The notes below the pieces were generated by a model. That model worked only from the letters and a program-made list of their open reading frames with translations. It made no database searches and had not been told where the DNA came from. A DNA stretch of 64,000 nucleotides from Bacillota bacterium (GTDB taxonomy: Bacteria > Bacillota > Clostridia > Peptostreptococcales > Anaerovoracaceae). Below are positions 34,607 through 43,290 of the stretch, piece after piece; positions within the stretch are counted from its first letter, which is position 1; each line of letters opens with the position of its first letter. Made by a program: the position numbers and the translations under genes. The DNA is taken from the NCBI GenBank assembly GCA_017626845.1, contig JAGAHX010000078.1, positions 1 to 64,000 of the forward strand, read 5' to 3'.

Positions 34607-34753
34607 GTGCTAACTCCTGTTTCCTTTATGTCGCTCAAATATATTATAACATCGATTGAAAAAAAGCAAGCAGTTTCTTTTGTTTTCTCTTTGTAGTATA
34701 CTTTTCTTTACAGAAAGAGAAGACAAACACGTCATAGAAAGGAAATAAAAATC

Positions 34754-35011
34754 ATGCAGTATTCATACAGACCCAGCGGCGTATGCTCCAGAATGATCAA
34801 TTTCGACGTAACGGACGGCAAAGTCCACGACGTATCTTTCGTCGGCGGCTGCGACGGCAACCTGAAGGCGATCGGCAAACTGGTGGAGGGTCACGACGCA
34901 CAGGAAGTCATCGACATCCTGAAGGGCAATACCTGCGGCTATAAGAGCACGTCCTGCGGCGATCAGCTGGCACAGGCTCTGGAAGCGACACTGCAGCAGC
35001 AGGCACAGTAA
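34754..35011 (+). CDS. TIGR03905 TSCPD-domain protein
   Basis: 85 residues with RPSGVCSRMINFDV, GGCDGNLKAIGKLVEG and CGYKSTSCGDQLAQAL; four cysteines at spacing typical of the small TSCPD family related to the C-terminus of B12-dependent ribonucleotide reductase. Function unknown. AGAAAGGAAAT precedes ATG 34754, and a TATACT -10 lies near 34697. Confidence 0.88.
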   Translation: MQYSYRPSGVCSRMINFDVTDGKVHDVSFVGGCDGNLKAIGKLVEGHDAQEVIDILKGNTCGYKSTSCGDQLAQALEATLQQQAQ

Positions 35012-35072
35012 TTCCCGTACGAAGAAGGACGGCCTGTGCTGTCCTTTTCTATTTCTAAGAGAGGTACCCATT

Positions 35073-35633
35073 ATGAAAGACTTTTACGAGATGCAGATCG
35101 CGGGCCTTACCCGCAGACTCCCCATTTGCAAGCTCACACAGGACCTGTGCATCGCAGGCTTTGTCATCTTCGGCGATCCCGATCTGACGGTGGCTGCTGC
35201 GGGAGAACTGGTCAAGAGAATGCCGGAGCACGATTATATGATCACGGCGGAAGCCAAGGGCATCCCCCTTATCCACGAGATGGCCCGCCAGGCCGGCGAA
35301 AAGAAGTACATCCTGGCCAGAAAAGCGGAAAAAGTCTACATGAGAGACGTGTTCCACGTAACGGTGAACTCCATCACGACCCGGTTCCAGCAGACGCTGT
35401 ACCTCGACGGCGCCGATGCGGCTCTGATGAAGGGCAAGAAGATCCTGGTGGTGGACGACGTCATCTCCACCGGCGAATCCCTGAAGGCGATCGAAGCTCT
35501 GGTGGAAGCAGCCGGCGGAACGGTCTGCGGTCGCATGACGATCCTGGCGGAGGGTGACGCCGCAAAGCGCGACGACATCATCTACCTGGAGAAACTGCCC
35601 ATGTTCAACAGCGAAGGAGAACCCCTTGACTAA
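35073..35633 (+). CDS. Purine-type phosphoribosyltransferase (Apt-like)
   Basis: 186 residues. PRPP-binding motif ILVVDDVISTGES (about 125-137) and the flexible-loop region KVYMRDVFHVTVNSITT. Type I phosphoribosyltransferase that joins a base to PRPP, most like adenine or xanthine enzymes. GAGAGG precedes the ATG. The end overlaps the next gene (TTGACTAA), so the two are co-translated. Confidence 0.85.
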   Translation: MKDFYEMQIAGLTRRLPICKLTQDLCIAGFVIFGDPDLTVAAAGELVKRMPEHDYMITAEAKGIPLIHEMARQAGEKKYILARKAEKVYMRDVFHVTVNSITTRFQQTLYLDGADAALMKGKKILVVDDVISTGESLKAIEALVEAAGGTVCGRMTILAEGDAAKRDDIIYLEKLPMFNSEGEPLD

Positions 35634-36813
35634 GCCGTCTCCCGCCCTGAGCAACACCGTCCAGAGGCGCAAAGACCGATTTATCAAGACATTTGCCTCC
35701 CGCAGCGGTTTTGTCCGGGAGCAGGGGATCTACGAAAAATTAAAAGGAAGCGGTCTTGTGCCGACCATGCTGTCGGCACAGGACGGCACGATCGAAACGC
35801 AGTACGAAGAAGGGACGAACTTCTATGAGTTCTTCCTGGCAGCCGGCAGTGACCCGGCGAAACAGGCTGCGTGTTTTGAACTGTTCTTCAGCTGGTACCG
35901 CAGATACCGGGAACTGACGAACATCTCCATCGGAGAGACGGATTTCCGGGACTTTATCGTGCAGGGAGACTCTCTGATGTGCCTGGACCTGGAGCATTGC
36001 CGCCCCGGTTCCGCGGAAGAGGACATCGCGCGGCTGGCCTGCATGCTGGCCCTGTATCCGAAGGGATACACCGGGGCCGGGCTGGACAGCGCGAAACTTT
36101 TTGTCTGCGTGGGTTCCAGTTTTCTGGACTGGCATCCGGAGACGCTGGCAAAAGCTGTGCCTGCGGCAGCGGACAGCGTGGAGGAACAGCTGGGTCTGCG
36201 CAAACATCCCGGCATGGCGCTGTATCTGGCGGCGTATTTTACGACGGCAGGAGCGGTCCTGGCCGGCGGAAAGTCCTCCCGCATGCACCAGGATAAGCGG
36301 CAGCTGGAAGTGGACGGCCGCACGATGCTGGAAGCATCCACGTCTCTCGTCGCTGCGATGCCGCAGCGCATGGTGTCCGTATCGAAGGAGGAGGATGTCT
36401 CCTTCCCGGGCTTCGAGACCATACACGACGAGAGGGAAGACGTGGGCCCCCTGGAGGGCATCGTCCGCTGTCTGCGGTTCAGCCGGCAGCCCTGGACGCT
36501 GTTCCTCACCTGCGACATGCCCCTTCTGACGGACAAGCTGCTCCGCCTTTTCCTGAGCTATCCCAAGGAAGACGCCGACGTCTTCCTGTTCGAGGCCGGC
36601 GGCCGGATGCAGACTTTCCCGCTGCTTCTCCGCACCGAAAACGCGGTGCGGGCGCTGCAGGAAGCCCTGGATCAGGGGGAACGGAAGGTTCAGGACGTCC
36701 TGACGAAAAAGCTGAAAGTCCGGAAGATCCGCGCGGAGGACTACAAGGATTTCGCTCCCCGCATGCTTTGGAATATCAACACCCCGGAAGATTATCAGGA
36801 GATCACGAAATAG
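35626..36813 (+). CDS. Kinase-like domain fused to a MobA-type nucleotidyltransferase
   Basis: 395 residues from TTG 35626, which has AGGAGA six bases upstream; no ATG fits. Residues 1-200 look like a small phosphotransferase fold: DFIVQGDSLMCLDLEHCRPG followed by EEDIARLACML resembles the HxD/DxE regions of APH/Kdo-kinase-like proteins. Residues about 208-395 are MobA-like: GAVLAGGKSSRM, DKRQLEVDG, LFLTCDMPLLT and the ending WNINTPEDY. MobA adds GMP to molybdopterin. The fusion is unusual. It lies between a phosphoribosyltransferase and butyrate kinase, with no molybdenum genes nearby, so the true nucleotide acceptor is uncertain. Confidence 0.75.
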   Translation: MTKPSPALSNTVQRRKDRFIKTFASRSGFVREQGIYEKLKGSGLVPTMLSAQDGTIETQYEEGTNFYEFFLAAGSDPAKQAACFELFFSWYRRYRELTNISIGETDFRDFIVQGDSLMCLDLEHCRPGSAEEDIARLACMLALYPKGYTGAGLDSAKLFVCVGSSFLDWHPETLAKAVPAAADSVEEQLGLRKHPGMALYLAAYFTTAGAVLAGGKSSRMHQDKRQLEVDGRTMLEASTSLVAAMPQRMVSVSKEEDVSFPGFETIHDEREDVGPLEGIVRCLRFSRQPWTLFLTCDMPLLTDKLLRLFLSYPKEDADVFLFEAGGRMQTFPLLLRTENAVRALQEALDQGERKVQDVLTKKLKVRKIRAEDYKDFAPRMLWNINTPEDYQEITK

Positions 36814-37878
36814 ATGGAACGCATCCTCGTTATCAATCCCGGAAGCACCTCCACCAAGATCGCCGTGTACGACGGCGAGCAGCAGGTGTTCCTGGAGAAC
36901 ATCAATCATCCGGTCGCGGAGATCGGGCAGTATAAGACGACGTACGACCAGCTGCAGTACCGCATCGACGCGATCACGGGCACCCTGGCCAAAGAGGGCT
37001 TCGGGACGGATGCCTTCGACTGCGTAATGGGAAGAGGCGGCGGCATCGCGCACCTCGCCACCGGCGGCTACGAAGTGAACCAGGCATTGCTGACATCTGC
37101 CAAGGATCATCCCCTGTTCGACCACGCATCCAATATCGGCGCGGCGCTGGCCTATCACTTTGCCCAGAGCAGCGGCTGCAAGGCGTATATCTACGATGCG
37201 GTGAGCGCAGAGACCCTTCTCCCCGTTGCGAAGATCACGGGGCTGGACGGCATCCGGCGCACCAGCATCTGCCACGTTCTGAACAGCCGTGCCATGAGCA
37301 TCAAGTACGCTAAAGAGCAGGGAAAGCGCTACGAGGATATGAACCTCATCGTCGCCCACATGGGCGGCGGGATCACCGTTTCCGCCCACTGCCATGGACG
37401 GATCATCGACAACGTGCGGGAAGACAGCGGCCCCATGTCTCCCACCCGCAGCGGAGCGGCGGATACCATGGACATCGTCGACCTCTGCTACAGCGGCAAA
37501 TACACCTATGAGCAGATGGCGAAGAAGGTGCGGGGCGACGCAGGCCTTACAGATCTGCTGGGGACCCACAACGCCAGAGAGATCGAACGGCGCATCGAAG
37601 AAGGGGACGAATATGCGAAGCTCGTGTACGACGCCATGGGATATCAGGTGGCGAAGTACGCGGCCATGATGCTGGGCTGCTTTACGGAGCCCGTGGATGC
37701 AGTTATCCTGACCGGCGGCATCGCCCATTCGAAGATGGTCACAGGGTATATCAAAGCGCACCTGGAACATACGGTAAAAGTGGTCGTAATGCCGGGCGAA
37801 AACGAGATGGAAGCCCTCGCTTTCGGCGGTCTCCGCATCCTGCGGGGTGAGGAAGCAGCCAACCCGGCTTACCAATAA
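36814..37878 (+). CDS. buk: Butyrate kinase
   Basis: 354 residues of the acetokinase superfamily. ILVINPGSTSTKIAVYDGE (about 4-22) binds phosphate, with AHMGGGITVSAH and LTGGIAHSKM further on. It converts butyryl phosphate and ADP to butyrate and ATP, the last step of butyrate fermentation. The ATG follows the previous stop without a gap. The phosphotransbutyrylase partner is not in the window. Confidence 0.93.
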   Translation: MERILVINPGSTSTKIAVYDGEQQVFLENINHPVAEIGQYKTTYDQLQYRIDAITGTLAKEGFGTDAFDCVMGRGGGIAHLATGGYEVNQALLTSAKDHPLFDHASNIGAALAYHFAQSSGCKAYIYDAVSAETLLPVAKITGLDGIRRTSICHVLNSRAMSIKYAKEQGKRYEDMNLIVAHMGGGITVSAHCHGRIIDNVREDSGPMSPTRSGAADTMDIVDLCYSGKYTYEQMAKKVRGDAGLTDLLGTHNAREIERRIEEGDEYAKLVYDAMGYQVAKYAAMMLGCFTEPVDAVILTGGIAHSKMVTGYIKAHLEHTVKVVVMPGENEMEALAFGGLRILRGEEAANPAYQ

Positions 37879-37904
37879 CATCCCGGAACGGAAGGAGGAG
37901 ACCC

Positions 37905-38432
37905 ATGGAAAACGAAAGCATCAAAACATTGCTGACGAGAAGAAGCGTCCGGAAGTATAAGCCCGAACATATTACGGAAGAGGAGATGGAGATCATCCTG
38001 GAAGCGGGCAAGTTCGCGCCTACGGGCAAAGGCACCCAGTGCACGAAATTCGTCGTCGTACGCAACAAGGCGGTACGGGACAAATTGTCCGAGATCAACG
38101 CGGAGATCCTGGGTACAGCCTCGGATCCGTTCTACGGCGCACCGGATCTGATCGCGGTATTCGCCAACAGCGCGGCTACCGGCACCTGGATCGAAGACGG
38201 ATCTCTCGCCATGGGCAACCTGATGAACGCCGCCCACGCCATCGGTGTCGCATCCTGCTGGATCAACCGGGCCAGACAGACCTTCGACAGCCCCGAGGGC
38301 AGAGCCATGGCGACGGCCTGGGGCATTCCCGAGAGCTATAAGGGCATCGGCTACTGCATCCTGGGCTACGCGGACGGGGAAGAACCCCTGCCGAAACCCC
38401 GCAAGGAAGATTTCGTCGTCTACGTTGACTAA
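37905..38432 (+). CDS. Nitroreductase-family flavoprotein
   Basis: 175 residues with RRSVRKYKPEHIT (about 12-24, FMN phosphate site), FAPTGKGTQ and GYCILGYADGEEPLPKPR near the end, as in the FMN-dependent nitroreductase fold. NAD(P)H-dependent reduction of an unknown substrate. GGAGGAG precedes the ATG. Confidence 0.9.
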   Translation: MENESIKTLLTRRSVRKYKPEHITEEEMEIILEAGKFAPTGKGTQCTKFVVVRNKAVRDKLSEINAEILGTASDPFYGAPDLIAVFANSAATGTWIEDGSLAMGNLMNAAHAIGVASCWINRARQTFDSPEGRAMATAWGIPESYKGIGYCILGYADGEEPLPKPRKEDFVVYVD

Positions 38433-38460
38433 ACGGTTAAGACTTTGTTAATTTTCTGTG

Positions 38461-38488
38461 ACAGGCCCCCTGCGGGCCTGTTTTTTTC
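38461..38488 (+). terminator. Terminator after the nitroreductase gene
   Basis: ACAGGCCC/GGGCCTGT arms followed by seven T residues. Confidence 0.9.
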
Positions 38489-38497
38489 GTTTGGGTA

Positions 38498-38515
38498 TGA
38501 TACAATATCCGCATG
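38498..38515 (+). promoter_or_regulatory. Extended -10 placed six bases before the GH25 gene ATG
   Basis: TG-A-TACAAT (38498-38506), six bases (ATCCGC), then ATG 38513. No Shine-Dalgarno can be seen, so transcription probably begins at or next to the A of the start codon. Confidence 0.6.
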
Positions 38516-39505
38516 AAGAAACTAGTATCGACGATCTTATGCATCGCTCTTTTCGCAGCGCTGTCCGCAGGCTGCACGAAGCAGGAGAGCGAGACCGCTC
38601 CTGCCGCCAAGCCGGACACCGTGCTTACGCCCCAGGATGAGGTCCTCTCCTATACCGTCGGCGAGATCCAGGAGTTCGGGCGGAACGACGCTTCCGTCTG
38701 GGAGCTGCTGCAGGACCTGCTGCCGAATCTCATCGTCTACCGGGGCGCGGGAGGCGTATTCCAGTACGCATCCATCGACCGCAGCCTGCCCCAGTCCGAC
38801 TACGACTGGCGCAATCTGGTGGAGGTGAGCGAGAACCCCAGAGAAGTGGAATATGTCGTGGATGGAGAGACCGTCTCCATCAAAGGCATCGACGTCTCCA
38901 CGTACCAAGGGGAGATCGACTGGGAAAAGGTGGCGGACAGCGGCGTAAAATACGCCTTTATCCGCCTGGGCTACCGCGGCTACGAAAGCGGCCTTCTCGT
39001 GAAGGACGACCGGTTCGAGGAGAACATCCGGGGCGCACTGCAGAACGGCGTCGCGGTGGGGGTCTATTTCGTGACCCAGGCCATCTCCGTGGAGGAGGCG
39101 GTGGAGGAAGCGCAGTTCGTCATGGAGAACATCCGGCCTTATAACGTCACCTGGCCCATCGTCCTGGATATCGAGGACGCCGCCAGCGCAACGGCAAGGA
39201 CCGCGGAGCTCTCCCAGCAGGCGCGGACGGACCACGCCATCGCGTTCTGCGAAACCATTAAGGAATCGGGCTACACGCCCATACTCTACTGCAACATCCG
39301 CTGGTTTATCGAGAAGCTGGACATTACGCGGATCGCGGACTACGACAAATGGTTCGCCCAGTATTTCCGCAAGCCCTTCTTCCCGTATACGTTCCAGGTA
39401 TGGCAGTACAGCAGCACGGGCAGAGTAGACGGTATAAACGGCAACGTAGATTTTAACATCAGTTTTGTCGATTACGGCAATCTACCGGAGGGGACCGGAG
39501 AATAG
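38513..39505 (+). CDS. GH25 lysozyme-like lipoprotein
   Basis: 330 residues. Lipoprotein signal peptide with LSAGC (Cys about 22). After a linker of about 100 residues comes a GH25 domain: GIDVSTYQGEIDWEKV (about 124-139) and the catalytic DIED (about 223). It cleaves the N-acetylmuramyl-glucosaminyl bond of peptidoglycan outside the membrane. The mRNA is probably leaderless (see promoter). Confidence 0.92.
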   Translation: MKKLVSTILCIALFAALSAGCTKQESETAPAAKPDTVLTPQDEVLSYTVGEIQEFGRNDASVWELLQDLLPNLIVYRGAGGVFQYASIDRSLPQSDYDWRNLVEVSENPREVEYVVDGETVSIKGIDVSTYQGEIDWEKVADSGVKYAFIRLGYRGYESGLLVKDDRFEENIRGALQNGVAVGVYFVTQAISVEEAVEEAQFVMENIRPYNVTWPIVLDIEDAASATARTAELSQQARTDHAIAFCETIKESGYTPILYCNIRWFIEKLDITRIADYDKWFAQYFRKPFFPYTFQVWQYSSTGRVDGINGNVDFNISFVDYGNLPEGTGE

Positions 39506-39544
39506 ACCGCATTTCGATCAAAAGGAAAAAGAAAGGATTAGAAC

Positions 39545-40297
39545 ATGGAACCCAGAAGATTGTACAAGTCCACGACGGACAAGGCGATATTCGGCGTATG
39601 CGGGGGCTTCGCTGAATATTTCGGCATCGATTCACTCATCATCCGGCTGGTGCTGGTGCTGTTTACGCTGGCATTCGGCGCAGGATTACTGTTTTATCTG
39701 ATCGCAGCCCTCATCATGCCCAAGCGGCCGGAGGACGGCGGCACGCCGGTGCAGCCGGCGCAGCCCGGCGCCTATAACGCGGGCGGTGCGACCTACGTCA
39801 ACCGAGCGTCTTCCGCACAGGATGCCTATACGCCTTACACGGCGCCGGCAGCGGAAGCCATGCCCCGGGAAGTTGCCCGCAGCGCTGCTCCTGCTGCAGA
39901 GGAGAAACCCGCAGAAGCGGCCGATCCCGTGAGCAGGGCCTGGGCAATGGAACGCAAAACGCAGGAGATGCGCGGCGCAGCCGCAGGCGCTCCGAAACAG
40001 GAAGCCAAGCCTCAGGAAGCAAAGCCCCAGGAGCCGAAAGCGGAACCTGTGAGGGAAGTTCCCAGACAGGAGATCCCGAAGCAGGAGAGGGCGTATCAGG
40101 CTTATCAGCAGCCCCGGCGGGCGCAGAGCGCCCCGCGGAGCAGCGGTGATAAGACCAGACTGCTGCTGGGAGCCATCCTGCTGTTGATCGGCGGATTTAT
40201 GCTGGTGCATATTTTCCTGCCCCGGTTCGACACCCGCATTCTGTTTGCAGTCTGCGCGATCGTCGCCGGCGCAGTCCTCATCCTGAAAAGAGATTAA
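39545..40297 (+). CDS. PspC-domain membrane protein with long linker
   Basis: 250 residues. PspC domain at 1-60 (LYKSTTDKAIFGVCGGFAEY) with one helix pair, an Ala/Pro/Glu/Lys-rich linker with repeated KQEAKPQEAKPQEPK-type units (about 135-195), and a C-terminal pair of membrane helices (LLLGAILLLIGGFMLVHIF). PspC proteins sense or relieve envelope stress. AAAGGA precedes the ATG. Confidence 0.88.
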   Translation: MEPRRLYKSTTDKAIFGVCGGFAEYFGIDSLIIRLVLVLFTLAFGAGLLFYLIAALIMPKRPEDGGTPVQPAQPGAYNAGGATYVNRASSAQDAYTPYTAPAAEAMPREVARSAAPAAEEKPAEAADPVSRAWAMERKTQEMRGAAAGAPKQEAKPQEAKPQEPKAEPVREVPRQEIPKQERAYQAYQQPRRAQSAPRSSGDKTRLLLGAILLLIGGFMLVHIFLPRFDTRILFAVCAIVAGAVLILKRD

Positions 40298-40340
40298 AAC
40301 AAACCATTCCTTATAACGATACAACTATTAGTTATCCCCT

Positions 40341-41762
40341 ATGAACACCGGAAAAAGAAATCTGAGAACGAAGCTATGCTATGGGGCAGGGTACCTGCCG
40401 GACCCTTGTTTTTACCAATTCATCGCATCCTTTCAGATCGTATTCCTCACCGGTGTCGTAGGGCTTTCCCCTGCGGTCGCGGGAACGATCTCGTCCGTCA
40501 CCATCATGTCGGACGCGGTCTTCAGCATCGTGGTGGGAAAGTGGTCCGACAATGTACGGAGCCGCTTTGGCAGGAGGCGGCCCTTTTTGCTTGCCGTTTA
40601 CCTGCTGATGCCGGTCTCCTTTGCCATGATGTTCCGGACGGCTGGCGGCGGCGATATCTTCAAGTTCTGGTATTACATGCTGTGGGGCTTCGTGTTCTGG
40701 ATCGCCTATGCGGCGTTCTTCGTCTGCTACGTGGCCCTCGGTGCGGATGTGGCGACGGATTACGAAGACCGCATCCTGCTGAACAGCTACACCCGTCTGT
40801 TTACATTGGGCGGCGGCATTCTGGGAACGGCGGTGCCTCTCACTGCCATCGCGGCACTTACTGCCCGGGGGATGGAGACGGAAAACGCCTGGTTCCTGTT
40901 CGCAGCGGCTCTGGCAGCCCTCGTGCTGCTGGGCGGCTTCCTCTGCTGGAACGCTACCCGCGGACTGGAGCAGCCCGTCTGGGATGAACCGGAATCCCAG
41001 GGCATTGCAGGATTCTTCCATGACTGCCGGCAGCTGCTTACGCTGCGGCCTTACCGGAAAGTCATCTTTTCCAAGGTCTTCAGCAACGTGGCCTACACGT
41101 TCTATACCGGCACGCTCATCTTCTACATGCAGTTCGTTCTGCAGATCGATACCCGGTTCTCCGCGGTCATCTACCTGCTGAGCAACATCTTCAGCCTGGT
41201 TCTGGTTCCCTTTATCGCCAAGATGACCTTTAAGCTGGGAAAGCGCAAGTACATGGCTTATGCCCAGTTCATCTGCGCCGGCCTCAGCCTTCTGATGGGT
41301 CTCGTGGGCGTACGGTCCCGGACTCTGCTGGTCCTCTACATGCTGATCTACGTCTACGGACAGGCGAGCTTCTGGCAGCTGTGCAATACGAACCTGTACG
41401 ACATTACCGATCTGGACGAGTACCGCTTCGGCGTGCGCCGGGAAGGCAACATTATGGCGCTGCAGAGCTTTATCAACACCGGATTTACTTCGGTGAGCCT
41501 GAAAGTGCTTACGGGGCTTCTCGCCGCCTCCGGCTTTTCCGCAACGGCGGCAGTCCAGACGTCCGGCGCCATGATGATGCTCAAGACGCTGTTCGTATGG
41601 GTCCCAGCAGGAGCGGCGCTGCTCTCTGGCCTGTTCCTGTTTGCCTACCGCGTGGATAAAGATAATTTCGTGCTCCTGAAGGAGGCGCTCTACCGCAGAC
41701 ATCACGACATGGAGAAACTTTCGGAAGAAGAGACGGCAAGAATTGAGGGCATGTTCCGGTAA
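40341..41762 (+). CDS. GPH-type MFS transporter, copy 1
   Basis: 473 residues with about 12 membrane helices, of the glycoside-pentoside-hexuronide cation symporter group: GAGYLPDPCFYQF at the N-terminus and RSRFGRRRPFLL after helix 2 (about 72-83). Cargo unknown. There is no clear Shine-Dalgarno before ATG 40341. It overlaps the second copy by one base (TAATG). The two copies share PFxxG-like landmarks such as EYRxGxRREGNIxxLQSF and the C-terminus EExTARIEGMF. Confidence 0.85.
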   Translation: MNTGKRNLRTKLCYGAGYLPDPCFYQFIASFQIVFLTGVVGLSPAVAGTISSVTIMSDAVFSIVVGKWSDNVRSRFGRRRPFLLAVYLLMPVSFAMMFRTAGGGDIFKFWYYMLWGFVFWIAYAAFFVCYVALGADVATDYEDRILLNSYTRLFTLGGGILGTAVPLTAIAALTARGMETENAWFLFAAALAALVLLGGFLCWNATRGLEQPVWDEPESQGIAGFFHDCRQLLTLRPYRKVIFSKVFSNVAYTFYTGTLIFYMQFVLQIDTRFSAVIYLLSNIFSLVLVPFIAKMTFKLGKRKYMAYAQFICAGLSLLMGLVGVRSRTLLVLYMLIYVYGQASFWQLCNTNLYDITDLDEYRFGVRREGNIMALQSFINTGFTSVSLKVLTGLLAASGFSATAAVQTSGAMMMLKTLFVWVPAGAALLSGLFLFAYRVDKDNFVLLKEALYRRHHDMEKLSEEETARIEGMFR

Positions 41763-43192
41763 TGTCAGACACGGCAAAGAAAAACGGCTTACGTAAATAT
41801 CTCGCATACGCGCTCGGATTTCTGGGCGATGCCTTCTATTATCAGTTTATCAGTTCCTACCTGCTGGTCTTTCTGACCGGCCCGGCCGGGCTGAGTTCCA
41901 AAGACGCCGGTACGATCGGCAGTGTGATCGTTCTGGCGGACGCGTTCTTCTCCCTGTTCGTGGGGAGGATCACCGACGGATTAAAGTGCAAGTACGGCAG
42001 AAGACGGCCCATCATTCTGATGTCCGCCTTTGTGCTGCCGCTGATCTTTTGCCTTACCTTCCTCACGGTCGGCGGCTCGAACTGGCAGAAGATCGTGTAT
42101 TACACGGCCATGGGTCTCCTGTTCTACACGTTCTTCATTACGTACTATGTCTCCCATATTGCCCTGGGTGCGGATATCTCCGACGGCTACGACGATTCGA
42201 TCAAGCTGAATTCTGTAGTATCCTTTGTTACCAATCTGTCCACGCTCATCTGCCTGGCCATGCCGCTGCCTATCCTGAAGTTCCTGCAGGAGCGGGGGAT
42301 GACCCCGTCAGCGTCCTGGCTGACGCTGGTGCTCGGGATGAGCGCGCTCGTCGTCTTCGGCCTTCTGTTCTGCTGGAATGAGACGCGGGGCCGGGAAAAG
42401 CTGGGCGTTGTCGATCAGAAATCCCAGAGCTGGACGGAGATGCTGCGCGACTATAAGGAACTGCTGCGGATCAAGCCCTACCGCCGGCTCATCGAAACGA
42501 AGTTCATCCTGAATTTCTGCTATACCATGTATTCCAATGCCATGGTCTTCTTTATCCAGTACTGCGTAAAAGGCGACAGTGAATGGGTCACGAGCCTGGC
42601 TTACACCACCAATTCCATCCTGGGATTCGTCGTGATCCCCGTCGTGACCGCCATCGCCATGAAGTACGGGAAGCGCCGGATGACGGTGATTACCTCCGCG
42701 TTCTACGGCGCCGCGGCGATCGCCCTCTATTTCACCGGGGTCCACAGCGTTCCTCTGCTGCTGCTCTACGTTCTGGTCCATTCCATCGGCGTGCACGGAT
42801 TCTGGCAGCTGTATACCACCAATCTGTACGACGTGGCAGACCTGGATGAATACCGGACCGGCAGAAGAAGGGAAGGGAACATCGTGGGACTTCAGAGCTT
42901 TCTCTGCGGTTTCTCCGTATCGCTTTCCGTCCGCGTCATGACGCTGCTCCTGGAACAGACCGGTTTCGACGGAAGCGCCGCCGTGCAGAACGCCGCATCG
43001 CTTCGGATGCTGGGGATCTGCTTCGTGCTGCTGCCCGGCATCACCAGCATCGCCGGCGCGGTCTCGATGTACCTGTACCGCGTGGAGCGGGAAGGACATC
43101 TTCTGGTGCGCGAGGCGCTGGACCGCAGAGCCGCAGGAGAACCTCCCCTGAGTGAAGCCGACACCACAAAAATTGAGGCAATGTTCCTCTAA
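41762..43192 (+). CDS. GPH-type MFS transporter, copy 2
   Basis: 476 residues, 12 membrane helices, clearly homologous to the gene directly upstream over its whole length (YALGFLGDAFYYQFISSYLL near the start, KYGRRRPIILMS after helix 2, DEYRTGRRREGNIVGLQSF near the end). The start overlaps the upstream stop. Coupled paralogues could form a heterodimer or move related substrates. Confidence 0.87.
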   Translation: MSDTAKKNGLRKYLAYALGFLGDAFYYQFISSYLLVFLTGPAGLSSKDAGTIGSVIVLADAFFSLFVGRITDGLKCKYGRRRPIILMSAFVLPLIFCLTFLTVGGSNWQKIVYYTAMGLLFYTFFITYYVSHIALGADISDGYDDSIKLNSVVSFVTNLSTLICLAMPLPILKFLQERGMTPSASWLTLVLGMSALVVFGLLFCWNETRGREKLGVVDQKSQSWTEMLRDYKELLRIKPYRRLIETKFILNFCYTMYSNAMVFFIQYCVKGDSEWVTSLAYTTNSILGFVVIPVVTAIAMKYGKRRMTVITSAFYGAAAIALYFTGVHSVPLLLLYVLVHSIGVHGFWQLYTTNLYDVADLDEYRTGRRREGNIVGLQSFLCGFSVSLSVRVMTLLLEQTGFDGSAAVQNAASLRMLGICFVLLPGITSIAGAVSMYLYRVEREGHLLVREALDRRAAGEPPLSEADTTKIEAMFL

Positions 43193-43227
43193 AAATTGTT
43201 AAATTGAAAACAATTTTTAAGCAGATG

Positions 43228-43236
43228 TGATATAAT
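43228..43236 (+). promoter_or_regulatory. Extended -10 promoter of the aminotransferase gene
   Basis: TGATATAAT, perfect hexamer at 43231-43236. Upstream AAAAATTGTT/AACAATTTTT forms an AT-only hairpin that may end the transporter transcript. Confidence 0.6.
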
Positions 43237-43255
43237 AAAGCCAAATCGACTATTT

Positions 43256-43277
43256 GCCGTGAAATGCACGGCTTTTT
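43256..43277 (+). promoter_or_regulatory. Leader hairpin with U-tract before the aminotransferase ribosome site
   Basis: GCCGTG-AAATG-CACGGC then TTTTT, followed directly by GAGGAGG and ATG 43291. It resembles a small intrinsic terminator placed inside the leader, and could act as an attenuator or an mRNA-stabilising stem. Confidence 0.45.
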
Positions 43278-43290
43278 GAGGAGGACAAAC

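Noticed and set aside
35740..37881. 713-codon minus-strand frame
   Set aside because: Shadow of the MobA fusion and butyrate kinase genes; no recognisable product or ribosome site.
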